Positions 1-6,687 are shown, counted from the stretch's first letter. The stretch: 16,108 nt of DNA from CAZRIP01 sp964600165 (GCA_964600165.1 CAZRIP010000093.1:1-16108); one strand, 5' to 3'. The notes: generated from the sequence alone by a model not told the origin. A program made the numbers and translations.

Positions 1-1
1 G

Positions 2-40
2 CGCTCCCTCATCATCCGCCACGTGGCGGAGAAGATCTAA
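2..40 (+). CDS. C-terminal end of an upstream gene (partial)
   Basis: Frame 2 reads RSLIIRHVAEKI and then TAA at 38-40, directly before the hairpin at 47-75. The placement of the stop just ahead of a terminator-like hairpin suggests the true end of a plus-strand gene whose body lies outside the window. Twelve residues are too few to name a family. The other two frames also give no recognisable end, so this is a modest call. Confidence 0.4.
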   Translation, partial: RSLIIRHVAEKI

Positions 41-46
41 AAAGAA

Positions 47-75
47 GCGGCCCCAGTCGCGAGGACCGGGGCCGC
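47..75 (-). terminator. Intrinsic terminator of the Trp/Tyr/His-rich secreted protein gene
   Basis: Arms GCGGCCCC (47-54) and GGGGCCGC (68-75) pair perfectly, and GTC/GAC (56-58 with 64-66) extends the stem inside, leaving a 5-base loop. Read on the minus strand, the stem is followed by TTCTTTTT (rc of 39-46), a proper T-tract, 18 bases after the minus-strand gene's stop at 94-96. On the plus strand the downstream bases are not T-rich, so it works best for the minus gene, though it may also help stop the upstream plus gene. Confidence 0.75.
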
Positions 76-93
76 CTGTGAAGGGTCTGCAGC

Positions 94-1581
94 CTACCAG
101 CGGCGCGTGCCGGTGGCCTTCATCTCCTCGAGCAGCTCGAACGACGGCGCCTTGTCGCCGAGCGCGGCGGCGCCGTTGGCGTTCGGGTCGGCCCACGTCT
201 TGCCGTCGTCCGGGGACTGGACGGGAACGGATTCGACGGCCGGCTGGCTCAAGTTGTCGCCGTTCTTGTCGAACAGGTTGAAGCTCTGCTGCCCCTGCTC
301 GTCTTGAAAGAGCGTCAACACGCGGTTGAGCTTGCCTTCCGAGTCGTTTTGAAAGCGCACGTCGCTGACGTTGTCGCCCAGCCAGACGCCGGTCTTGAGC
401 GCTTGGTCGGCGGCCTCGTCGTCGGCCGCGTAAAGGTACGCGCGGCCCTTGGCGTCGGACGTGTCGAGGAGCTGCACCATGCGCGTTCCATCGGCGCTGT
501 TGAAGGTCTTCGAGTTCGCGGCGGGCGCCGGGGCCGGAGCGTCGCTCGGCGGCGGCGCGTCGACCGGCGGCGTCGAGTCCGGGACCGTCACCACGCCGCC
601 GACGCTCTGGTCGTAGCGGGAGTAGGTGTTGGTCTCGTCTTGGTAGAGGTAGATCACGTTGTTCTCGTGCCACCACCAGTGGTTGTCGTGCAGCCAGCAC
701 CAGCGATGCCAATACGGGTCGTACCACCAGTAGTTGTCGTAGTACCAAGCCGACCAGAAGAACACGGAGCCGACGTACCAGCCCCACCAATGATAGTTGT
801 TCCAGTAGCGATGGCAGACGTCGTGATCGCCCCAGCGCATCCAGTGGTAGTCGTGGTCGCGGACGTCCCAGTGCTCGTGGATGTCGCGGATCTCTCGGTC
901 GTGCTCGCGGAAGTCGCGGTTCATGACCTCGCGTTCGCCGGCGCGCGGAGCGATGACGCGGCCGTGGCCGTTCTCGAGCGGCCGCTCGTTGATGGCGCGT
1001 CCGCCGGGGCCGGTGCGCGGGGGCTCGGTCGGCCGCGCGTTGCGGTCGATCGCGTGGCCCGCGGGCTGGGGCCGCTGAGGAAGCCGCGCGGCGCCGCCGC
1101 CGGGATTGCCGCGATTGATCGGCGCGGGAGGGCGATGGCCTTCCGGCGGGCTCGGCGCGGGAACGCCGCCGCCGTTGCCGGGGCGGCCCGGATTGGGGCG
1201 CGGTTGCTGCGGACGCGGCTGCTGCGGGCGCGGTTGCTGCGGACGCGGCTGTTGCGGGCGCGGCTGCTGAGGACGCGGCTGCTGCGGGCGCGGTTGCTGC
1301 GGACGCGGAGCGGGCGCGGGGCGCGAACCGCCGCCGCCGCGCTGGCCGCCGCCGATGCCGCCACCGCCGCGTTGACCGCCGCCGCCGCGTTGACCGCCTC
1401 CGCCGCCGTGAAAGCCGATCTCCAACAGGTCGGCTTGAAAACTCTGGAACTCGAGCGCCGGAACGGGGCTGGACGTCTGCGACGGCGCGGCCGCGGCGAC
1501 GAGCGTCATCGTCTCTGCGGCGGTGGCGGGGCTTTGCAGCAATGCGAAGGCGAACGCGACGGCCATCGTCTGTCGGATCAT
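94..1581 (-). CDS. Secreted low-complexity protein with PRPQQ repeats and a Trp/Tyr/His-rich core
   Basis: A 495-residue protein of unrecognised family. A signal peptide is visible at residues 1-22 (hydrophobic run, cleavage probably after ATA or TAA). Then come a Gly-rich stretch (about 59-85, GGGGQR units), seven tandem PRPQQ units (about 92-127), a Pro/Arg-rich linker, an acidic/His segment and an aromatic core at about 226-312. That core has 17 tryptophans between 238 and 304 plus many Tyr and His and two Cys (256, 295). A Pro/Ala linker (about 335-355) leads to a more ordinary C-terminal domain (about 358-495). The start was chosen because GGAGGAG (rc of 1593-1599) lies 11 bases upstream; a second Met at residue 6 is further from it. 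It stands alone and is transcribed divergently from the YyaL gene. Inference: an extracellular or wall-associated protein, perhaps binding metal or carbohydrate through His/Trp. A long plus-strand frame across it is an antisense shadow. Confidence 0.85.
   Translation of the reverse strand: MIRQTMAVAFAFALLQSPATAAETMTLVAAAAPSQTSSPVPALEFQSFQADLLEIGFHGGGGGQRGGGGQRGGGGIGGGQRGGGGSRPAPAPRPQQPRPQQPRPQQPRPQQPRPQQPRPQQPRPQQPRPNPGRPGNGGGVPAPSPPEGHRPPAPINRGNPGGGAARLPQRPQPAGHAIDRNARPTEPPRTGPGGRAINERPLENGHGRVIAPRAGEREVMNRDFREHDREIRDIHEHWDVRDHDYHWMRWGDHDVCHRYWNNYHWWGWYVGSVFFWSAWYYDNYWWYDPYWHRWCWLHDNHWWWHENNVIYLYQDETNTYSRYDQSVGGVVTVPDSTPPVDAPPPSDAPAPAPAANSKTFNSADGTRMVQLLDTSDAKGRAYLYAADDEAADQALKTGVWLGDNVSDVRFQNDSEGKLNRVLTLFQDEQGQQSFNLFDKNGDNLSQPAVESVPVQSPDDGKTWADPNANGAAALGDKAPSFELLEEMKATGTRRW
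1203..1307. repeat. Seven tandem 15-bp units encoding PRPQQ
   Basis: Seven contiguous 15-base units start at 1203, 1218, 1233, 1248, 1263, 1278 and 1293 and lie inside the minus-strand secreted protein gene. The units alternate strictly between a GGACGCG and a GGGCGCG ending, so the real copied unit appears to be 30 bp. Sporadic third-position differences (units 4 and 5) show the array is not brand new. It keeps reading frame, so copy-number change would only lengthen or shorten the Pro/Gln spacer. Confidence 0.9.
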
Positions 1582-1592
1582 CTCTTTTTCTT

Positions 1593-1599
1593 CTCCTCC
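1593..1599 (-). promoter_or_regulatory. Ribosome binding site of the 94-1581 gene
   Basis: The minus strand reads GGAGGAG here, 11 bases before the ATG at 1581-1579. The spacing is slightly long, but the match is strong and it favours this ATG over the in-frame ATG five codons later. Confidence 0.7.
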
Positions 1600-1614
1600 G
1601 TGAATCAGCGGCGT

Positions 1615-1620
1615 ATTCTA
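1615..1620 (-). promoter_or_regulatory. Possible -10 box (TAGAAT) for the secreted-protein gene
   Basis: The minus strand reads TAGAAT, a 5/6 match to the sigma70 -10 box, giving a predicted leader of about 27 bases that contains the ribosome binding site. No good -35 hexamer is seen 16-18 bases upstream, so the call rests on the -10 alone. Confidence 0.4.
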
Positions 1621-1627
1621 GACTAAT

Positions 1628-1697
1628 GGGCCTACGCCGGTCTTGGTCCGTAGGACCCGCATCGTATCGGTCAATAGGCCCAGGATCGAGTAGGCCC
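1628..1697. repeat. Clustered TAGG(A)CCC words in the divergent promoter region
   Basis: TAGGCCC occurs at 1675-1681 and 1691-1697 (16 bp apart, same orientation), TAGGACCC at 1651-1658, and the inverted form GGGCCTA at 1628-1634. In addition CCTACG (1631-1636) and CGTAGG (1649-1654) form a 6-bp inverted repeat. The cluster fills most of the 163-base gap between the two divergent genes, upstream of both candidate -10 boxes. A shared operator is plausible, but the binding factor is unknown. Confidence 0.45.
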
Positions 1698-1727
1698 TAA
1701 GTCCCATCCGATGCCGGCGCGCTTTTT

Positions 1728-1736
1728 TGCTATCGT
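1728..1736 (+). promoter_or_regulatory. Possible extended -10 (TGCTATCGT) for the YyaL gene
   Basis: TG-C-TATCGT is an extended -10 with a 4/6 core. The core ends 8 bases before the ATG at 1745, which would place the transcript start at or within a base or two of the start codon. No Shine-Dalgarno sequence precedes the ATG, consistent with a leaderless message. No convincing -35 is visible. Confidence 0.4.
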
Positions 1737-1744
1737 GGCGCACG

Positions 1745-3823
1745 ATGCCCAATCGCCTCGCGGCCGAGAAAAGCCCCTACCTGCGGCAGCACGCCGAAAA
1801 CCCGGTCGATTGGCATCCTTGGGGCGAAGAGGCTTTCGACAAGGCGCGCCGCGAGGACAAGCCGATCCTCGTCTCGATCGGGTACTCGACGTGCCACTGG
1901 TGCCACGTGATGGAGCGCGAGAGCTTCGAGAATGAGGAGATCGCGCGGATGATGAACGAGTCCTTCGTCTGCGTCAAGGTCGACCGCGAGGAGCGCCCGG
2001 ACGTCGACAAGATCTACATGACCGCCGTGCAGGCGATGACGGGGCAGGGGGGCTGGCCGCTCAACGCGTTCCTGACGCCGGACCTCAAGCCTTTTTACGG
2101 CGGCACTTACTTTCCGCCCGCGGCGCGCTACGGCCAGCCGGGCTTTCCCGATCTTCTGCGCCGCATCGCCGAGTTATGGAAGACGCGACGCCGTGACGTT
2201 GAATCCGACGCCGGCAAGCTCTCCGAGCTCGTCCAAGGCTATCTCGCCGCGCGCACGCCGCGTGCCGCCGTCTTGCCGGCCGTTTTCGACCGGGCGTTCG
2301 CGGCGTACGCGGGCGCGTTCGATCCCGAGAACGCCGGTTTCGGCGGCGCGCCGAAGTTCCCGATGCCGGTCAACCTCAACTTCCTGCTGCGAGAGCACGC
2401 CCGCTCGGGCAAGAAAGAGGCGCTCGATATGGTCCTGGCGACCTCGCGCGCGATGGCGGCCGGCGGCGTCTGCGACCAGGTCGGCGGCGGCTTTCACCGC
2501 TACGGCGTCGACGCGCGATGGCGCGTGCCGCACTTCGAGAAGATGCTCTACGACAACGCGCAGATAGCCGCGTGCCTTGTCGAGGCGTGGCAGGTCTCGG
2601 GCGAAGAGGCGCTCGCGCGCGCGGCGCGGCGCGCGCTCGACTATCTCCTGCGCGATCTGGCGAGCGACGAGGGCGCGTTTTTCTCGGCGGAGGACGCCGA
2701 CAGCGCGCCGCCTGAAGGCGGCGAGAAGGCCGAAGGCGCGTTCTATCTTTGGACGCGGCACGAGCTGGACTCGGCGCTCGGCGCCGACGCCGAGGCGTTT
2801 CGCTTCCGCTACGGCGTCGAGGACGACGGCAACGCGCCGGCCGACCCTCACGGCGAGTTCTCCGGCAAGAACATCCTCTACGAGGCGCGCAGCATCGAAA
2901 AAGCAGCCGCGAAGTTTAATATCCCTGTAAACGACCTCGCCCCGCGCCTCGAGCGCTGCCTCGACAAGCTGCGCGCGCGGCGCGAGAACCGCGCGCGTCC
3001 GGGGCTCGACGACAAGGTCCTGGCGTGCTGGAACGGCCTGGCTATCTCCGCGTTCGCCAAGGCGGCGCAGGCCTTCGGCGACGCGCGCTATCTGGAGGCC
3101 GCCCGGCGCGCGGCGGCTTTCCTCGAGAAGCACCTCTGGGACGAGAAAGCGGGCGCGCTCTGGCGCCGCTGGCGCGACGGCGAGCGCGCCGTCGCCGGCA
3201 CGGCCGACGACCACGCGTTTCTAGCGCAGGGCCTGCTCGACCTCTATGAAGCCTCGTTCGAGCCGCGCTGGCTCGCGTGGTCGCTGCGGCTGACGGAGGT
3301 CCTGCTCAAGGATTTCGCGGCCGAGGACGGCGGTTTTTACTTGACCGCCGCCGGCGGGCACGCGGACCTCATCGCCCGCGCCCTCGACGACAGCGACAAC
3401 GTCGAGCCGTGCGCGAGCTCCGTCGCCGCGCTGACGCTGCTGCGGCTTTCGCTGATCACCGGCCGACACGACTTGCGCGAGGCCGCGAGCTTCACCCTCG
3501 AGCGCTTCGGCGGCGTGCTCGAGGACCGGCCGCTGGCCCTTCCGCAGATGCTCGTCGCGGCGGATTTCGCGCTCGGTCGGCCGCGCGAGATCGTCATCTC
3601 GGGCTCGGGGGAGCGGGCGGACGCGCTCGCGCGAGAGGCCCGCCGGCGCTTCCTCCCGCTCAAGGTCCTCCTCGGCGCGCGCGAGGAAACCCGCGCCGAG
3701 CTCGTGCGCCTGGCCCCGTGGCTCGAGGGCATCCCGGCCGACAAGCCCGCCGCGCGCGTCTGCGTGGACCGCGCCTGCCGTTTGCCGGTCGAGTCTCCCG
3801 ACGAGCTGTCGAAAGCGCTATAA
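1745..3823 (+). CDS. yyaL: Thioredoxin domain-containing protein, DUF255 / YyaL / SSP411 family
   Basis: A 692-residue cytoplasmic protein of the YyaL/spermatogenesis-associated protein 20 family. Residues about 1-165 form the DUF255 thioredoxin-like domain, opening with the family signature NRLAAEKSPYLRQHAENPVDW and carrying the CHWC redox motif at 50-53, then the conserved VDREERPDVD and GGWPLN segments. The rest (about 180-690) matches the six-hairpin glycosidase-like (alpha/alpha toroid) region, including FFSAEDADS and the LACWNGLAISAF block. Length is normal for the family. The exact biochemical role of the family is not established; the fold suggests redox or sugar-linked chemistry. The start is ATG 1745, where homologues begin; a TTG at 1727 would add only six residues. 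There is no signal peptide. It heads a plus-strand gene run that contains a diverged paralogue at 4231. Confidence 0.93.
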   Translation: MPNRLAAEKSPYLRQHAENPVDWHPWGEEAFDKARREDKPILVSIGYSTCHWCHVMERESFENEEIARMMNESFVCVKVDREERPDVDKIYMTAVQAMTGQGGWPLNAFLTPDLKPFYGGTYFPPAARYGQPGFPDLLRRIAELWKTRRRDVESDAGKLSELVQGYLAARTPRAAVLPAVFDRAFAAYAGAFDPENAGFGGAPKFPMPVNLNFLLREHARSGKKEALDMVLATSRAMAAGGVCDQVGGGFHRYGVDARWRVPHFEKMLYDNAQIAACLVEAWQVSGEEALARAARRALDYLLRDLASDEGAFFSAEDADSAPPEGGEKAEGAFYLWTRHELDSALGADAEAFRFRYGVEDDGNAPADPHGEFSGKNILYEARSIEKAAAKFNIPVNDLAPRLERCLDKLRARRENRARPGLDDKVLACWNGLAISAFAKAAQAFGDARYLEAARRAAAFLEKHLWDEKAGALWRRWRDGERAVAGTADDHAFLAQGLLDLYEASFEPRWLAWSLRLTEVLLKDFAAEDGGFYLTAAGGHADLIARALDDSDNVEPCASSVAALTLLRLSLITGRHDLREAASFTLERFGGVLEDRPLALPQMLVAADFALGRPREIVISGSGERADALAREARRRFLPLKVLLGAREETRAELVRLAPWLEGIPADKPAARVCVDRACRLPVESPDELSKAL

Positions 3824-3824
3824 T
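3819..3824 (+). promoter_or_regulatory. Perfect -10 box (TATAAT) overlapping the YyaL stop codon
   Basis: TATAAT covers the TAA stop at 3821-3823 and ends 8 bases before the ATG at 3833, the same distance as the proposed -10 of the YyaL gene. It predicts an almost leaderless transcript for the 3833 gene. No clear -35 is seen, so the box may be weak or coincidental, although a perfect TATAAT is rare in this GC-rich sequence. Confidence 0.45.
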
Positions 3825-3832
3825 CCGCGAGG

Positions 3833-4234
3833 ATGAGACGGCTGCTTCTCGCGCTTTCTTTGACCCTGGGTTCGGCGCCGGCCCGCGCGCAGCTCGCCCC
3901 CGTCGAGCGGCGCGATTTCCTGAGGTCGGTGCGCGTCTACATCAAGGCGCATCAGGAAAACGGCGTCTTCGAGCTCCACGACGACGTCCTCGACCGCGAG
4001 TGGTTCCTCAAGCTCATCCATCTCTATCGCGAGCGGGTCGCCGCGCGCGCCGACGGCTTGACGTTTACTTGCGCGGATTTCCAGCAGGCGGACGGCGCGC
4101 ACAAAGTCGACGTGGACTTCTACGCCCGGAAAAAGGCCGGGGCCTGGGTCGTCGAGAAGACGGCGATCCACCGCGTCGACGGGCAGGCACGCTTCCTCTA
4201 TAACGAGCGCAACGAGCCCGTGCCCGTCGAATGA
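3833..4234 (+). CDS. Small exported protein of unknown function
   Basis: A 133-residue protein that I cannot assign to a family. Residues 1-20 make a good signal peptide (two Arg, a Leu-rich core, cleavage after ARA). The mature part is about 113 residues, mixed alpha/beta in look, with several basic/aromatic stretches (DFYARKKAGAWVVEKTAIHR) and one Cys at about 80. It begins 9 bases after the YyaL stop, and its TGA (4232-4234) overlaps the ATG of the next gene by four bases, so it is probably translated together with the membrane-anchored YyaL-like protein. The context hints at a partner of that protein in the periplasm. Its compact beta-rich C-terminal half could be an NTF2-like fold, but this is a guess. 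Confidence 0.8.
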   Translation: MRRLLLALSLTLGSAPARAQLAPVERRDFLRSVRVYIKAHQENGVFELHDDVLDREWFLKLIHLYRERVAARADGLTFTCADFQQADGAHKVDVDFYARKKAGAWVVEKTAIHRVDGQARFLYNERNEPVPVE

Positions 4235-5841
4235 CCGAGGAGGAAAAGCGCAAGGCGCGCGGCAAGGAGATCCATCGCCGCGTGATGATCGTGCTGGGCG
4301 CCTTGATCGCGGCCTCGGGGCTGGCGGCCTGGCACGTCGGGCGCGGCGGCGCGGCGTTCCTCCAGCCGGTCATGTTCGGGCGCTGGAGGGGCCGCCCCGC
4401 GCTCGATATCCCGGCGATCCGCCGGCCCTCACCGTCGCTGACGCGTTGGCGGCCGTTCGACGCCGCCGCGCAGGCCGAGGCGCGCGCCGCGGGCAAGCTC
4501 CTGCTCTTGAGCGTCGTCGCGCCGTGGTCGGGCCCCTGCCGGCTCATGGACGAACGCGCCTACGCGGATCCGGAGATCGCCGATTTTCTCGCTCAGCAAG
4601 TCGTGGCCGTGCGGGTCGACGCCGAGGCGCGGCCCGATCTCGCGCTGCGCTACCTCGGCCGGGGTTGGCCGACGACCGCCCTATTGCTTCCATCCGGCCG
4701 CGTCGTCGAGGCCGGGACCTACATGGAAGCCGCCCTTTTCAAGACTTGGGCCGAAGCGGTCGCCGCCGCCTACGCGAAAAAGCGCGACGCCGTCGCCGCC
4801 GCGCTGGAGAGAGCCAAGGACGCCTCGGAATCCTCTCCCGCGGCGCGCGGGCCCGGAGAGACGCTCGACTGGGCGCGCGCGCGGCTCGCTTCCCCGCCGG
4901 CGGGCGCCGCGGTCTTCCCCGGCTTCGACCGGCTCGACGATCTGCTGGGCGGCGTGCCTGAACCTTGGTCCGTGGAGACGGCGACGCTGACGCTCGCGAG
5001 GTCGCGGCGCCTGGAGGATCCCGAGTGGGGGGGCTTCTATCGCGACTCGCGTTCCGCGGATTTTACGCGCGCGGAGCGCGAGAAGCTGCTCGAGGACCAG
5101 GCGGCGGCGGTCTCTGTTTTGGCGCGGCTCGCGCGCGTCGACGAGGCCCGCCGGACGCTCGACTACGTCGAGCGCTTTTTAGAAGACCCGAAGGGCGGCT
5201 ATTACTCGAGCCAAGCCGGAGAGGCCGATCTCAAGGACGGGACCGTCGAGTCCGGCGACTCATACTTCGCCAAGATCGATCGAGCCCGGCGCGCGGCCGG
5301 CGCGCCTCCCGTCGACAAGAGGAGCTTGGCCTCGGAGAACGGCGCGATGGCCCGCGCCGTCCTGACCGCGGGGAAGGTCGCGCGGCCGCGCGACCTCGCC
5401 TACGCGCGCAAGGTCCTCGAGCGCTGGTGGCGCTCCGCCGTGCGCGGCGGGCGCGTCGCGCGGGAGCTCTCCGGCGCGGGACCGCGCGGCCTGCTCGACG
5501 ATCAAGTCTCCTTGGCGCGCGCCTATCTCGCCGCGGGACGCGTCGACCGCGCAGCGGAGCTGCTCGCCTCCTGCGAGAAGGATCTGTTCGACGAAAAAAC
5601 GGGCGCGTTCTTCGACAGAAAGGCGACCGGCGAGCTGCCGCCGGACCTCGATCGCCTGCTCGTCGCGCCGCTGGAATATCGCGCTTGGCGCGCCTATCTG
5701 GAGCTTTCGGCCGCGCTGCCGGCTGGCCCGCGCCGCGCGCGCGCGCGGGCCCGCGCCGAGGAGCTGCGAAACTGGCTCTGGGAGCATCGAGGCCGCCTCG
5801 ACGCCGCGCGGCTTGCGGTCGCGGCCCGGGCCGGTCTATAA
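4231..5841 (+). CDS. Membrane-anchored, diverged YyaL/DUF255-like protein with a WSGPC motif
   Basis: A 536-residue protein. A short basic cytoplasmic start is followed by one membrane segment at about 18-37, which would place the rest outside the cytoplasm. Residues about 75-190 are a thioredoxin-like domain aligning with the YyaL protein upstream: the phrase DERAYADPEIADFL parallels ERESFENEEIARMM there, and VRVDAEARPDL parallels VKVDREERPDV. The usual CxxC is WSGPC: Ser100 replaces the nucleophilic Cys while Cys103 stays, so disulfide exchange by the normal route is unlikely. The rest (about 210-530) resembles a worn alpha/alpha toroid domain, including a YYSSQAGEAD block that matches FFSAEDADS. 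It starts by ATGA overlap with the small exported protein. The homology to YyaL is my own alignment by eye; function is unknown. Confidence 0.85.
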   Translation: MTEEEKRKARGKEIHRRVMIVLGALIAASGLAAWHVGRGGAAFLQPVMFGRWRGRPALDIPAIRRPSPSLTRWRPFDAAAQAEARAAGKLLLLSVVAPWSGPCRLMDERAYADPEIADFLAQQVVAVRVDAEARPDLALRYLGRGWPTTALLLPSGRVVEAGTYMEAALFKTWAEAVAAAYAKKRDAVAAALERAKDASESSPAARGPGETLDWARARLASPPAGAAVFPGFDRLDDLLGGVPEPWSVETATLTLARSRRLEDPEWGGFYRDSRSADFTRAEREKLLEDQAAAVSVLARLARVDEARRTLDYVERFLEDPKGGYYSSQAGEADLKDGTVESGDSYFAKIDRARRAAGAPPVDKRSLASENGAMARAVLTAGKVARPRDLAYARKVLERWWRSAVRGGRVARELSGAGPRGLLDDQVSLARAYLAAGRVDRAAELLASCEKDLFDEKTGAFFDRKATGELPPDLDRLLVAPLEYRAWRAYLELSAALPAGPRRARARARAEELRNWLWEHRGRLDAARLAVAARAGL

Positions 5842-5842
5842 T
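5813..5842 (+). promoter_or_regulatory. Internal promoter TTGCGG-N18-TATAAT
   Basis: A perfect TATAAT at 5837-5842 overlaps the TAA stop of the preceding gene (5839-5841), with TTGCGG at 5813-5818 eighteen bases upstream. It predicts a leader of about 23 bases that holds the strong ribosome binding site of the 5872 gene. This suggests the last two genes of the run can be expressed separately from the YyaL pair. Confidence 0.55.
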
Positions 5843-5860
5843 CGGTGGTCGTATCCGCAA

Positions 5861-5867
5861 AGGGAGG
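5861..5867 (+). promoter_or_regulatory. Ribosome binding site of the 5872 gene
   Basis: AGGGAGG lies 4 bases upstream of the ATG at 5872. It decides the start in favour of 5872 over an in-frame GTG at 5845, which lies upstream of the site and would add nine residues ahead of the signal peptide. Confidence 0.8.
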
Positions 5868-5871
5868 ACAC

Positions 5872-6261
5872 ATGAAAGGATTGTCTCTGGCGTTGGCGGC
5901 CGGGCTGTTTTGCGCGGGCGCCGCTTACGCGCACGACGGGCATGAGATGGGCGGCGACGCCGCCGCGCAGAAGGACGCCGTCGTCAGCGGAGAGATCGTC
6001 GATCTCGCCTGCTACATGGGGCACGAGGCCGCGGGCGGCAAGCACGGCAAGTGCGCGAAGATGTGCATCAAGGGCGGCTCGCCGATGGGCTTGAAGGCCG
6101 AGAGCGGCGACGTGTGGCTCCTCGTCAACGATCATCAGGCGGAGAAGGCTTACGCCGCCGCCAAGGACCTCGCCGGCGAGAAGGCCAAGATCACCGGCCA
6201 TACGACGACGAAGGGCGGCCTCAACGCGCTGATCGTCGAGAAGGCGGAAAAAGCCTCTTAA
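5872..6261 (+). CDS. Small exported Cys/His-containing protein
   Basis: A 129-residue protein with a signal peptide (1-20, cleavage after AYA). The mature protein starts with a His-containing segment (HDGHEMGG), then a conserved-looking block at 40-73 reading GEIVDLACYMGHE, ending in CAKMCIKGGSPMG. This block holds Cys47, His51, His58, Cys61 and Cys65. I recall similar GEIVD-ACY proteins as uncharacterised exported proteins in other GC-rich bacteria, but cannot name the family. The Cys/His set could bind a metal or heme; this is inference. It has its own promoter and ribosome binding site, and its TAA is immediately followed by the GTG of the DUF2231 gene, so the two are surely co-expressed. 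The Cys at 14 within the signal peptide does not fit a lipobox. Confidence 0.85.
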   Translation: MKGLSLALAAGLFCAGAAYAHDGHEMGGDAAAQKDAVVSGEIVDLACYMGHEAAGGKHGKCAKMCIKGGSPMGLKAESGDVWLLVNDHQAEKAYAAAKDLAGEKAKITGHTTTKGGLNALIVEKAEKAS

Positions 6262-6684
6262 GTGCGGCCGTACCTGCTGCACCCGGCGGCGGTCCACTTC
6301 CCGATCGCGCTGCTGCTGGCGGGTCTGGCCCCGGCGCTGCTCGAGCGGCGCCGGGGCAGGCCCGAGCTGTCGTTTGCCGCGTCGTGGCTCTTGTGGCTCG
6401 GCACCGCGGCCGCCTGGGTCGCGGCGGGCCTGGGGCTTCTCGCGGAGCAGACCGCGCCGCACGTGCCGGCCGCTTGGGAGGCCCTCGCCGACCACAAAGC
6501 CCTCGGCTTGTGGACCGCCTCCGTCTTCACGCTCTTGTCGTTATGGCGTTGGCGCTGGGCTCAGAAGGGGAGATCGCTCTTCGTTTTCGCCTGGCTCGCC
6601 GCCGCGGGCTTGCTGCTCGCCACGGCGTTCGAGGGGGGCGAGGTCGTGTTCCAGCACGGCATGGGCGTGTCCGCCGAGCCGTAG
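6262..6684 (+). CDS. DUF2231 family integral membrane protein
   Basis: A 140-residue protein with four predicted membrane helices (about 9-27, 40-62, 78-97, 104-122). The opening LLHPAAVHFPIALL and the closing GGEVVFQHGMGV are hallmarks of DUF2231. Conserved histidines His7, His12, His78 and His132 sit at helix ends and look like ligands for heme or another metal; members are often found near cytochromes or metal proteins. The start is a GTG at 6262 directly after the TAA of the upstream gene, since no ATG precedes the signature and homologues begin close to this point. It pairs with the exported Cys/His protein, suggesting one electron-transfer or metal-handling unit. Its TAG ends 3 bases from the stop of the convergent coiled-coil gene. 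Confidence 0.88.
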   Translation: MRPYLLHPAAVHFPIALLLAGLAPALLERRRGRPELSFAASWLLWLGTAAAWVAAGLGLLAEQTAPHVPAAWEALADHKALGLWTASVFTLLSLWRWRWAQKGRSLFVFAWLAAAGLLLATAFEGGEVVFQHGMGVSAEP

Positions 6685-6687
6685 AGC

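Noticed and set aside
1203..1307. CRISPR-like array
   Set aside because: Units are contiguous 15-mers without spacers and are in frame with a protein repeat.
304..1626. 440-codon plus-strand open frame across the secreted protein gene
   Set aside because: Antisense shadow made of Val/Arg/Ala-rich strings; the minus frame has a signal peptide, a ribosome binding site and a terminator.
2174..3214. 346-codon minus-strand frame inside the YyaL gene
   Set aside because: Shadow of a gene with clear family motifs; Arg/Ala-rich with no fold signature, as expected from high GC.
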